Assembly (NCBI GenBank): GCA_951230915.1
Contig: OX579635.1
Span: 39,122,001 to 39,186,000, forward strand
Direction: 5' to 3'
Origin: Antitrichia curtipendula
Taxonomy: Eukaryota > Streptophyta > Bryopsida > Hypnales > Leucodontaceae
DNA length: 64,000 bases
The position numbers were made by a program, and so were the translations under genes. Below the pieces are notes generated by a model that had not been told where the DNA came from, did not search any database, and saw only the letters and a list, made by a program, of their open reading frames with translations. Positions 11,501 through 21,662 of the stretch are shown in pieces. The first letter of the stretch is position 1. Each line of letters begins with the position of its first letter.

Positions 11501-12958
11501 GGCTTAAATGCTACATCCGGTCGCCGTAGCCTGTTAAAAGTCCCGCTTGGATTTCCGGACGGTTCTTCAGTGTTTTCCTGATCAAGCGGTGTTTTCCGCG
11601 CACTGGTAGTTGTGTCAGCCTCAGTACTCTGCATGAGTGCATTCTGGTCAATCCTATTGCTTCCCACTTCAGGTACACACTCTCCGATTGGACAATTTTC
11701 TTCCACATCATTGTTCGTAACTGCAGGCAAGTTCTAGTTATCGCAGTCCGGAGGGGGGCATTCAAGTCAAGTTCTAGGAAGGCAGCTGGCAGTGTTATGG
11801 GTGCCTTCTTGGAAGCCTTTGAGCGCTTGCACACAACCATTTTTGGTTTCCCTGGGAACTTGATGGCACTTGAAGCTTGCCAGCGAAGTACCTTTGATTC
11901 CGCTGCAGTAAGAGGTACCTCAGAAGGCTTTGCGGCATTCGCTGGTAAATTCAGGTTTATATCTCGTCCTGCAAGTGTATCGGGCTTATCACTTGAAGGA
12001 ACATCTCCAGGACCGTTTGACAATAAGCTGTCTTCAGACACGGCCGGAACTCCAGTTTGCCGCCATGAACGTCCACGTTGGAATCCAGTTTTGCGCTGAA
12101 CCACTGGTACCAGTGTATCGATAGTGGTCCCAGTTCTCTTGCAAGCGCTTTCCATGCTGAGGACACGCACGGTGTCGCCTAATCGTTCAGCGTTCGTTTG
12201 AATGGCAGCCGTAGGCGGTGGAGGCTTCTTGGCAACGCACGTTCGCTTGGGTTTATCAGAAGTAATTTCCGCTCCGTTTGTTGCATTAGACTTCTTTTTA
12301 GACCGGTCTTTGCTTCCTAAGCAACACTGAGCTTACAGTCTTCACATTCGCTGAGTGGTCCTATGGACCATATTGACAATGGTAGCTGCAAGACGAAACG
12401 TACATGCATACAACATTTCGAAACACTGAGTCAATGGGAGACAAAACGGAACATTGTCTAAATACGCAAGAAGCAAGACTGGATCCGAAATGGACAGGAG
12501 GTAAGTGTAACCTGAATCGCCTACCGTACAACTTCATTAGCAATAGTTTCAGTTGCTAAGAAATTTTTATCGCCATTCGCTGGCTTTGTGCGTATTTTCA
12601 CAAACTTGCACGTCACGTTGCCTTTCGTATTCTCCATTCCCATGATAAAATCTGGGACCTTGCTGGTGGGGAACCTTGCTTTCGAAATTTCCTTCTTACT
12701 TCTTACTTCCTTCTTACTGCCCTTCCATTGACCTTGGCGGAGACGTCGCGTTTCGCGAAGGGACCACAACAAGTCGTGCATGAAGATCGGCCCATGAGGC
12801 GGAAACTGCAGCTTCGATGTGACAAGGTCGAGCTGCACCTGCGATTGCACTTTCCCACGGGCGTCGTGTTTGACACCTACATCGGCAGCCCACTTTGAGT
12901 CGATAGAAACATCTATCAAATGATCACCTACTGTCGCTGCTGATTCAGTACGCGCCAT
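8565..12958 (-). pseudogene. Mutator-like (MULE) transposase with SWIM zinc finger, broken
   Basis: Recognisable exons on the minus strand are 12958-12525 (N-terminus), about 12318-11502 continuing after the inserted TIR element as 10929-10323, then 10106-9907 and 9690-8565. The catalytic core is clear: SIDATFGTN (first Asp) ends the third block, FPLYTVMVFDEWHNG follows after a clean intron, FIVDCALGEI holds the second Asp, and NEFWDYVREQW carries the probable catalytic Glu. A SWIM zinc finger (CNCVHAQRGNTCKH) lies near the C-terminus. MULE transposases cut and paste DNA at element ends. Damage: an in-frame TAG at 10676-10678, a one-base frameshift near 10380, a likely frameshift near 11735, and the 564-bp insertion at 10930-11493. 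The first splice junction (12525 to about 12318) does not keep phase in my model, so the N-terminal join is uncertain. The N-terminal half is long, basic and low in complexity, with an LELDL motif near 11770. Confidence 0.85.
10930..11493. mobile_element. 564-bp non-autonomous TIR element inserted in the MULE transposase
   Basis: The ends are inverted copies of CTCGGGGAGGTCACTTA, and the element is flanked by a perfect 8-bp direct duplication ATCGCGTG (10922-10929 and 11494-11501). Both ends carry a subterminal AACCACGTGCG motif. The interior is AT-rich with no reading frame. Removing the insert and one duplication restores a continuous transposase reading frame across the site. The 8-bp duplication fits hAT-type transposition, but the TIR sequence is not one I recognise. 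A second member of the family is at 17623-19020. Confidence 0.9.
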
Positions 12959-13660
12959 GGAAGAAGGACAGATCAGCTATATTCAATGCGAAGAAGGCAA
13001 GACCTTCTAAGTCATACACAACAATTTGCCTCAAATTTGCTAATGCGTGCAAAATTGCTAATAACCAGAGATCCTCCTTTCAGCTCACGTGGACTAGGAC
13101 CATGAAGTACACATTGTATACACGAAGAACCTTCAAATGCACACACTTAGGAGCCCGCATCCAAGCATTCTATAACTAAATCGGGAACATCACCCTAAAC
13201 CCTTTGGAATTGCTAATTTGCAGTAGTGAAGAACACCACCATTACCCTAACCCTAACTAACACAACGAAGCGCAGTATGAGATGAGAAGCGCTGGATTCA
13301 TGAAATGTGCCCTAGCGCCACGACTTTCCACCGTAAACCCTGACGCCAACACAGCCGCAAATTCCGCCCAAATGCCTGAAATGCCCAACCGCAAATTCAC
13401 CCCAAAACCCTAAAACACGCCTTCCAGTCCTTGGTTGTCTCTGCGCCAAACTCGAATCCTAAGGTAACCCCTAAACTGCAATGACGCAATCACCACCTAA
13501 AACCATAGCGCCTTTATCAAATTGAGACTTAGTCGCAAAACCTCTAATTTGCCGCAAAACCTAACAGTTAGGCGGTATGAGAATCGAGACAACCGGGACG
13601 ACCGATCTGTCGAGACGGAAGGAGTCAGAGCCATAAAGGGCCGCATTCTAAGGGGTGAGA
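12959..13660. other. 5' flank of the MULE transposase gene
   Basis: No gene is visible. The stretch contains repeated CCCTAAA/CCCTAAC words (13191, about 13240, 13404, 13460), like the left flank of the element, and probably includes the transposase promoter. The composition changes to AT-rich sequence near 13640, which is my best guess for the right edge of the MULE. I found no terminal inverted repeat matching the left side. Confidence 0.35.
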
Positions 13661-13774
13661 AATAGTGAAACGCGTAACATTAAATGTCAATTCAAACACT
13701 AAATGTGAACTAGAGTTGTCATATCAGATGGAATATCACTGTTCACGGACAGAATCGGACCGATTAGGGCTAGG

Positions 13775-13937
13775 CGGCTGCAAACTTCAGAGCCTTGTAA
13801 TTTTTGCAAAAATTCTTCAAATCAGGAAAATGAGATGTTTTTCGGCATCTACAGTTTTTGTAGATGCCGAAAAACATCTCATTTTCCTTATTTGAAGAAT
13901 TTTTGAAAAAGTTACAAGGCTCTGATGTTTGCAGCCG
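13775..13937. repeat. Near-perfect 163-bp hairpin (foldback MITE)
   Basis: Two arms of roughly 78 bp pair almost completely from CGGCTGCAAAC at the left edge to GTTTGCAGCCG at the right edge. The centre is CGGCATCTACA facing TGTAGATGCCG. Flanking AACACTAAAT words on both sides suggest a slightly larger MITE, up to about 14050. A transcript would fold into long double-stranded RNA. Confidence 0.8.
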
Positions 13938-14087
13938 GCACATTCAAGTCTAACACTAATTGTGGACAAGTTCAGATTTAGTGTTGTAGCTAGTAGGGGG
14001 GTAAAAACACTAAATGTCACTCAACACTAAATATCATCTTTGGTGTAGTGTACAACTTAAGAGCAACTAGGAAACAACTAGCTTCAC

Positions 14088-14243
14088 TACTAGGAAATTC
14101 AGTACTTTGGTTGATTTGGTCGCATTCATTTGATTCACTTTTCTATTGATTTCTATCCAAATCAACAAATTACTCTCCAAATCAATAGAAAAGTGAATCA
14201 AATCTATGCAACCAAATCAACAAAAAAGCTGAAATTTTTAGTA
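14088..14243. repeat. Inverted-repeat MITE, about 156 bp
   Basis: The left arm at 14110-14151 and right arm at 14179-14220 pair with few mismatches (TTGATTTGG...CTATTGATTT against its complement). The pairing extends outward through TACTAGGAAATTCAG and CTGAAATTTTTAGTA. Direct copies of CTAGGAAACAAC surround it, so it may be nested in another small repeat. Confidence 0.7.
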
Positions 14244-15129
14244 CTTGAGGAAACAACTAAGAAACAACTAGTGTACTACTAAAAAGCGACTAGGAAACAA
14301 CAGTATGGTCATTTTACAGTTGCAATCTTTTCTTAGTTGTTTCCTAGTCGTTTTTTGTAGCTTTGGGTTTGACTGCTTTGCGATTGAAACTATGTATCAT
14401 TGCTGTAATTTTTAGTCAAAGTCTATCAATTTCTAACTTCTAGCAAGGCCAAAAATTTATAGATTCTTCATAGTTGTCTTGCCCATTAGATTTAAAGGTC
14501 AGAATCATTAATCCATACACAAAAGTAGACTAGTTGGTTGCCAATTGCAACAAACCAATCACACACATCCATTGGTCTTGCAAACAAGTACGTAAATTAT
14601 TGGACCTAAGTAGTGATTTAACCATGATAGATTAAAATTTCATTAAAAAATAGCAGCAAAATTTGGCAAAATGGAGCATGTATATAAACATATGAACACC
14701 CAATCATAATCAACATTATCCTGAATGTCACACCTACAATTGCACCCAAATTCATCATTAAAACCTAAATATGATTATACAAGATGTAATCGATCTAAAC
14801 ATGAAAATTTATGAGATCCTTCTATTTGTTTTTGGTACACCTAGTGGCAATACTTTCAGAATTTATAGCTTATTTATACAATGTCCACGTAATGCATGCT
14901 AAAGTGCGTTGGAATCCTCTATCAATGGCTAATAAGACCTGAAAAAAATAATTTATATCCAATAATACACACCTTATAAAGTGAAGGATTTTGAGGTTAG
15001 AAAATATAAACATAACTTTTGCTCTCATAGGGTTAATTCATAGACCATGGATTACAAATTTACAGTACTTCAAATAGCAATGGCATCGTGCATATGCACC
15101 ACCTCAGTCTCCGCTCTACAACAGTGGAC

Positions 15130-16885
15130 TCATGGCAAACACTCACAACCTCACATAACTCCACAATTCCTAAAGCCCCCAAGTCCTCTTGGCGGACACT
15201 TGAAGTTTTGGGTAGGTTTGTGGGACATGATTTTTTAACATGATTTTTTGAAACTTTTTTTGAAGACTGAAGAAACACATTAGCTTATAGGAATATAATT
15301 TTTATATCAATTGGTGCTTGGGAGCAGAAGTTATGCCACCCTAAACCCAAACACCAATTTGGTCTAGCAAAGGGAAAAAAATAAAAATGAAATGAAATTT
15401 TTAATATTTTTTCCTCACAAGAGTATACATTTTTTTCTATTCGGAAAGCATATTCATTTCATTTGAATTAGTGATTTAAAAGTTATGGACTGTTCTTATT
15501 TTGTTTTGAGGGAACCATTGAAATGCTCGATGCCATGTAAGTCCCGATCAGAAGGCATTTGAGAAATTAAATCTAACTGATAAGGTTGTTGTAAGGTTCT
15601 TCATTATGACATGCTTGCATTCTGTAGACTCATGATAAGAGGAAATGATAAAAAAAATCAGAGCATTTGCAGGTCCACTGTCCTCTCTAAAATGCCGCAG
15701 GAAGATCAATAAGCTCATCAAAAGACTGAGAAATCAGGATATGAAAACTTTGAAAAGAAAACAATGAAAAACTGAACTATAGTCTCCTGAAAATTACAGG
15801 GGCAATATGAATAATTGCAATCTAAATTTGTTCTGCTACATCACTAGCTACATCACAAGGTGTGTGAGAAAGATTAAGAATAAAAATGCGTGATGAAAGA
15901 GCGCAAATATATCAAGACACTTCTACAAATGTCATCACTTTTCATTCTCTGAAATAGTGACAAAATGTGGGGTGAAATAACAACAAAACATGGGGTGAGT
16001 GAAAAAAGTCACAAATGACAAAATGGTGAGACTGACTTGGCTAGTAACATTAGATCATTTTTACTGAAAGGTGACAAGTCTATATCTTTGAAATGAAAAA
16101 ACAACAAGGTTCGTTTCATTGAGAAGACCGAGAAACTACACTTAATAATGATCGATCATACTATAGTATGAAGAATCTGATCTCATACTCTTTTTTCCAT
16201 TTGCCAATAAAGAACGCAATGATTCATGGAATTGAAGGAGTAACTGATCAAAGTCACAAATAATAGACCAATCAATAAGAAAGAAATAAGTGGGCAATGT
16301 AGGCAATTTCATTAAAATGACACTATTCTATTACTTTGGCAATTTTTATAGTTTAGATCGGACAGTCTAAAATGTACAACAATTCTAGATGTTTGAAATC
16401 TATATCATTCCTAGATGTATAAAATCTACACTTGTCCTAGATGTCACTTTTATAGTTCAGACTACACAATCTAAACTCTATATAAATCCAAGATTTTTGA
16501 AACCTATATTTGTCCTAGATGTCACTTTCATGGTTCAAACCGAGCAATCTAAAAACGGCACATGGAATACTGCCATTTTAACAAAATTTTCCATCTATGA
16601 TCTATTTGCATAAAAAAACGTGATTAGATGGAAGATTAGATAAAAAAAACAATCCATGATGTGCATTTTAAAATGGATTGTCCCTTGAGTTGCTTTTTGA
16701 AATAAAAACGCTTGAAATAAAATTATATCCCCATAAAGCTAATCTAATTTCCTATCTTCAAAAAAAATTTCAAAAAATCATGTCAAATATTGAAATCGCA
16801 CAAGCCTACCCAAAATCTTAAGAGGCCCCCATGGGGACTTTGGGACTTTATAGGTTAAGTGAGTTGTTGTGCCTTGGGTGTATAT
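15130..16885. mobile_element. About 1.8-kb element with long imperfect terminal inverted repeats
   Basis: Sequence at about 15130-15310 reappears inverted at about 16715-16885. Shared blocks include GGGTAGG near TTTTGGGTAGG, CATGATTTTTTGAAA, TTTTTTTGAAGA and TTAGCTT..AGG.ATATAATTTT. The arms are about 170-180 bp with many substitutions and small indels, so this is an old foldback-type element. The AT-rich interior has no long reading frame. Target-site duplications were not resolved. Confidence 0.55.
16330..16570. repeat. Short degenerate tandem repeat, unit about 78 bp
   Basis: The block GTCCTAGATGTCACTTT followed by ATAGTTCAGAC..ACAATCTAAA repeats in tandem about two and a half times, starting near 16330, 16435 and 16513. 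It lies inside the element with long inverted repeats. Confidence 0.5.
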
Positions 16886-17622
16886 TAGCACAAAAGTTAG
16901 GTCTTGCAATTCATTTGGCATACCAAGAGAAAACTCTAGTAATATGATTCCTTCTAATTTGAACTATAGTTGAAGTGCGGGCTATGCAGTTTTAGAAATT
17001 TGCATACTACTCCAACCTGAGTCAATTTTACAATTTCAACATTGTAGAAATCGTGTTTTAATCCTGAAATGTCAACACGGATGTTTGGTGTCTGATGGAT
17101 GATAGGGAATCCTTCTAGTAGGACAAAAGTGCAACTATTCATCTTCAAAATTTTGTTGTGAAAAGGGGAGGTCTTCTATAATAGTTTGATTTTCAATGAG
17201 TGCTTTTACTATTTCTTAAGCCTATGATTCACATGGTAATGAAGAAGAATGATTTCCAAGGACACATGTTCGTCCTTTAAGGATAAAGTAGGGGTTGAAA
17301 TTAACATTTCATTCATGGAGCCAGGATGTCACTAGGAAAGGGGGCTACAACAATTTCAGCCTTCTAGATTCCTAGTAAACTTGTTTGGTGTTTATTGTAA
17401 CATATCTTACCAAGCAAATTAACCCCTAAAATTTTTTGGTGTTTTTAGGCCCAAAATTGCTTCAAAATATTCAAACCCAAAGCAAGGCTAAAATCTTCAT
17501 TTTATTTATTCATTAACAAATTCATCAGTAGGATCCTTTAGTTAATTTATTAGAGTACATACTCCTAAAATTTTAAAATAAAAAACCTTACCAATTGTGA
17601 GATCTTGTCGCTTGGATTTCAA

Positions 17623-19020
17623 CTCGGGGAGGTCACTTTGCGAAAAGTAGAAAACCGCGTGAGTTAAACTATAGGGTGAATTTTATTCATTGGAGCAAAA
17701 ATTTATAAATGATATAGATCTATTTTAGCCTGGATTTAATTCTTGAAACACCATTATATATAAAATAGGGTATTGAAAAATCTTTTGATTTAAAAAAAAG
17801 TAGATATAAATTAGTGTGAATAAAATCATAGAAGAAAAAAAATTAATTTTAGGATGAGTATAATCCTTAGTCCTTCTAAAGGATGAATGAAAAATATTAT
17901 GTTTTAACTATTTAACGCTTTATACAAGAAGATGTGTTAAAAATGAATCATCAAAGATGCTTTCTTAGTGTATTTTGGTATCTCCTAGCTCCTTGTTTTG
18001 AATCTCAAATTTAGCCATGAAAATGGTCTCTTTTGAATTTGAACCCAACTAATAAAATGAAGCAAACCAAGTCTAGTTTCTGTTCCAATTTGAATTCCAA
18101 TTTCTACTTTAATTGCCTTCAAATAATGTGAAACATTGTAGAAAATTGGCAACTTGTTATAAATTGGAATGTTTACAAGTTGGGAGTTCATAATAACAAA
18201 TTTCATAATTTTTGGGCCTATAAAACATAAGCTTATGACCTTGATATACCAACATTTTCAAATTAAATATTTTAGTGAGTGTAATATGAAATGTCAATTA
18301 GATAATAAAGCGATGAGAATTCCAATGATAAGAAACAATTGATGAAATTAAAGGATAGCCCAAAAGACATAATGTGAAATTTTTATTTATTAAAAGAGTG
18401 AAAATTGAATCAAAATGTGCATTTCAAAGGTCAAAACACCATTTACCTGAAGCTAGGCTTATCCTTTCATGTGCTACGCTTACATTGGCCAAATCCCCCC
18501 AATCTATTGACTTTTTTGTCCAAGCACCCAACCACCTATGCTTTGGGATTTTTAAAAAACAAAACAATAGCTTATTATGTAAATCTAACCGCATATAAAG
18601 ATGGCCAACTTGATTCTTTGAAGCATCACTTCAAGTGCAACTTCATTTAAATATTTTTAATAATAGAAAAAGCACTTCAAAAAATAAATTGACCACATTC
18701 TAATCGTTCAGAAAGTTAAGGGTTAAGTTTGATCCTAATTTTTTATGTATGTTGCATATTTTTATGCCCAACATTCACCCAAAAATCCTTCATTATCAAA
18801 CAAAACAAAATTCCTAAAGTTTATAAATACTATAGCGTGCCAAAAATTAAGTTAGATTTTCATTTATAATTACCTATAGGGTGTTTAAAATTAAGACCAA
18901 GTAGCTTTTTTTCTACTAAAAGGGTCCTTTAAAATCATGATTACTAAGTAAATAGCCTCCAAACAAATAGGTGGTTAACGCACGTGGTTACAAAACATAA
19001 GGGGAAGTGACCTCCCCGAG
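17623..19020. mobile_element. 1398-bp non-autonomous TIR element, same family as 10930-11493
   Basis: The ends are inverted copies of CTCGGGGAGGTCACTT, flanked by a perfect 8-bp duplication GATTTCAA (17615-17622 and 19021-19028). Subterminal AACCGCGTG on the left and AACCACGTGCG (inverted) on the right match the shorter copy. The interior is AT-rich and shows no transposase, so movement would need a transposase supplied in trans. Confidence 0.9.
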
Positions 19021-19028
19021 GATTTCAA

Positions 19029-21662
19029 AAAGAATTATTTTCAATTCTTCCCAAATGGTAAGATTTAATCTTTCAAACTTTTAATCCAAAAATGTGTAGA
19101 TCCTACAACTTGTTACTTTGTATAATATGTTGAAGACATAAGTTGAGAATATATATAAAAAACTTAAACAAAAAATTTCTACTCTAAAATAAACTTTTAA
19201 GGAAATTCATTAGTGCTTGCAAACTAAAACTCTTCATAACTTTCATCTTGTTATTGAAAATGGAACAATTCAAAGCTTTCCACATTTGTATAAATCTAAA
19301 AAAACAAGTTCAAATTTGTATTTCTTAAAAAATGACATTTTTTTAGTTACCGAGCTACTCGCCAAACATTAAAAATTTGTTCACATTCAAGAATGTTTCA
19401 AAGTTTGTTTGTGTGGTGATTAGCATGTCTACCTTAGGTATTCAACCTCTGATGCTAGATATGAACAAGTTACTAATAGTGCTCCTGCATGGTCAAGGTG
19501 AACTGCCCCCTTCACTTGTCTCCATGGAAAAATGCTAAATTTTTTTTTGCTACACATGATAATATTTGAAAATTTTGAATTCATATTTGCAATTAGAGGC
19601 CCCAAATTAGCTAGAAAAATGTTTTAGAAGGTAAATTAATCAAGCACAAAATAGGAGGGCTTTTATTTTACATGCACCCTTGGAATGACTTAAGGGAGAC
19701 AAGCAAGAGGTTAGTCACCCCAATCCTCATGCACATAAGTGTGAAATACGGCAAGTTGAAGGCCATTGTAGGTATTTCATTCAAACATGGGAGTTCATTG
19801 ATAAGTATTGATTTCTGTGTGTTGAAATGCCCATTTTGGTTGATGAAAGGTTGCAAATACCAACATTTCGTCCACATGCATTGATGGATACACTTATAGT
19901 TCACCAAGATTTGTTTGACAAGATTCTTCTTACAAGATTCTTTCAACATGTAAAAAAGGAAGGCCCAACGTATGTACTTGGATATTGATCAGTTTTTGTT
20001 TTTTTTGACTAGTATCCCCTTTGAGGTCAATTTTAGAGGGATAAGCCACAGAGGTCACAAACCTAACAGATTTGGCAAAATTTTGTCAAATCCCCCCTTG
20101 ACATTGATGTATCCTATTAGTGTGTGCCACTAATTGATCAAAGTAGCAGCATTGAAATTTAGTTGTACCAATTTAGTGTTTGTTTGTTGTTCCAATTTTC
20201 AATTTTTACATGTAATGACAATAATTTTTTTGGAGACATTGATTGGTGAATCTTGTATAGAAAAAAATAATCAACACTTTTTGAGATTAATGTAAAGTAA
20301 GAATCTATTCATCTTGGATTCATCTTGGGTAAGTTTTAATTATTTTAAATTGCAACCATTGTTGGAATAATGAAGCTAGTTGTATCCCTCCCTAAACATA
20401 AATGAAACATATAAAATATAGATGAAAGGTCATTCATTTATTCAAAAACAATAACCACAATATTTTGTAACAACATGATTTGCTTAAAAATACACATTCT
20501 CCATCCTACTAGTCTCTTTACAAATGTAAAAATAGAATTCATAATTCATATGCAAAAATAGAATTGCACCTAACCAAGTTCCCATGTTAAAGTCTTCAAA
20601 TTAAGAATAGGAAGCCCCAATCTTACATAGGACAACTTTTTAAGTGTTAGGCATTGAAAATTTTAATTGTAGTGCCTAACACTATCATTATGTTGGCTAC
20701 TACAAGCTTAATGCCAAGGAATGCCTTTCCAACATACGAAAGCATCTCAAAGTTGGAATGTAAAATAAACACCTATAAAGGCTAAAATAAGCAATTTCAC
20801 AACCAATTTTGGATAGCAACCTTTGTTGGAAGTTGCCCCCAAAAGATGCCCTTATACTACCTAGAAGCCTTTGTGAGTGCCTTCACACATTGGGATGGTA
20901 TGCCCATTCCCAATCATTCCCGATCAAGGATCCATACCCTACAACTTATAGGGTACAGCTACTTCCAACCAAGGTTGGAGCAAATTTCCACCAAAGCTTG
21001 GGATGTGATTTTTTCTCCTGTTCAAGATTAGAACTAATCAGGTCATGACCCAAGTACTGAAGTACTGAGCAAGAAAGTAGTAAGTAGTAAGTGGAAAAGT
21101 AGTTCTTAAATGATCGGAATTGGAAGAGTCTATACATGATTAGAAAGCCAGAGCATTAGTGCTTTCCATGCCGAGTGCACAATCTGCTGAAAATTGCATT
21201 TCACAACTCCGACAACGTATCTCATGACAAAGATGACAACAGCTAAACCAAGAGTGCCTCACAATTGTTCCTCACATGCTTTCAAAACCAGCCAACTAAG
21301 GAAACACTGAAGGTATAGAAGCATATTGTCATCACCCAAGCGGAGAAAGCCCCAAACTATCTACAGTACCTATCTATCTATCTATCCATCTACCTATTTC
21401 AGCTACTGCACGAGGCACAATTCCCATGAAAATCTCCTCAAAAACACAATTGGAGTACACCTCACTCGTACTGGACAAACGTCGAGCTCTCTGTCAACTG
21501 TTTGAGAAAACAGTCGCTGACCCCGATGTGATCAACGTCTCAAAGGCAGATCGAAGAAGCTCATGTCGTTCACAAGACGTGATCCTGATCCGTTACAATA
21601 AACTCGCCTCCATGTGGGTAATATCGTTGTGCAACCAATCAAAAAGAGTAGACAATCGATCT
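19029..21662. other. AT-rich intergenic DNA
   Basis: No supportable gene is present. A block near 19180-19345 (AATTCAAAGCTTTCCA and surroundings) has a diverged counterpart near 42400-42560, which points to an old shared repeat. A CTAT/CCAT microsatellite lies at about 21370-21400, just beyond the 3' end of the TOC64-like gene. Confidence 0.4.

Larger units (their letters stand above)
1762..12428. repeat. Dispersed 10-mer YAGTGTTTCG, at least ten exact copies
   Basis: CAGTGTTTCG occurs exactly at 1762-1771, 4507-4516, 8044-8053 and 10302-10311 on the plus strand, and at 3769-3778, 8400-8409 and 12419-12428 on the minus strand. TAGTGTTTCG occurs at 3301-3310, 3584-3593 (minus) and 10124-10133. 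One-mismatch forms lie at 459-468, 5812-5821 and 8785-8794. A given 10-mer should appear far less than once in this interval on both strands. Copies sit in introns and spacers and some in exons. By eye I saw none in the remaining 50 kb of the window. Confidence 0.8.

Noticed and set aside
1..13640. Long terminal inverted repeats for the whole MULE
   Set aside because: I compared both flanks and found no convincing inverted match; the left end may be outside the window or the element may lack long TIRs, as VANDAL types do.
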